Assembly: GCA_020851395.1 (NCBI GenBank)
Contig: JADZCW010000277.1
Location: 1-5,468 of the forward strand
DNA from: Phycisphaeraceae bacterium
Lineage (GTDB): Bacteria; Planctomycetota; Phycisphaerae; Phycisphaerales; Phycisphaeraceae
Direction: 5' to 3'
Length of the DNA stretch: 5,468 bases
A program made the translations under genes and the position numbers. Shown one piece after another: positions 5,468 to 5,468 of this stretch; position 1 is the first letter of the stretch; every line of letters starts with the position of its first letter. The notes under the pieces are model-generated. The model saw only the letters and a program-made list of their open reading frames with translations. It made no database searches and was not told where the DNA came from.

Positions 5468-5468
5468 A

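Overview
The window is a GC-rich bacterial segment, probably from a planctomycete and perhaps the Phycisphaerae side of that phylum. This placement is an inference. It rests on the order tuf - rpmG - tRNA-Trp - secE - nusG, a long SecE with two extra membrane helices, a C-ending codon habit in the plus-strand genes, and a PEP-CTERM protein built of HAF-type repeats. No rRNA is present to settle the taxonomy.

Left part (1-2368, plus strand): a housekeeping translation and secretion cluster. It holds the C-terminal half of EF-Tu (tuf), ribosomal protein L33 (rpmG, apparently zinc-free), tRNA-Trp(CCA), the preprotein translocase subunit SecE, and the transcription factor NusG. The tuf-rpmG spacer can fold into a three-way junction. 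A 19-20 nt motif occurs just after tuf and again just after the tRNA. A strong hairpin with a T7 tract ends the cluster right after nusG, so rplK and rplA, which usually follow nusG, are not there.

Middle part (2389-4294, minus strand): one gene of 498 codons, convergent with nusG. It encodes a secreted protein with a signal peptide, seven or eight HAF-like repeats of about 54 residues, and a C-terminal PEP-CTERM sorting tail. It has its own terminator facing the nusG terminator. Its codons end mostly in G, unlike the C-ending codons of its neighbours. Nearly identical palindromes (2335-2359 and 4184-4209) flank this gene, so it looks like a unit placed after nusG. The 347-base upstream spacer contains homopolymer tracts and the second palindrome.

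Right part (4295-5467, plus strand): a 3'-truncated NAD(P)-dependent glutamate dehydrogenase that resembles mitochondrial/animal-type enzymes and has all the catalytic lysines. The last 12 bases match the end of a common Illumina small-RNA primer, which may be chance or a contig-end artefact.

I found no CRISPR array, transposase or defence system. The strongest candidates for something undescribed are the three-way-junction spacer and the palindrome-flanked PEP-CTERM gene.
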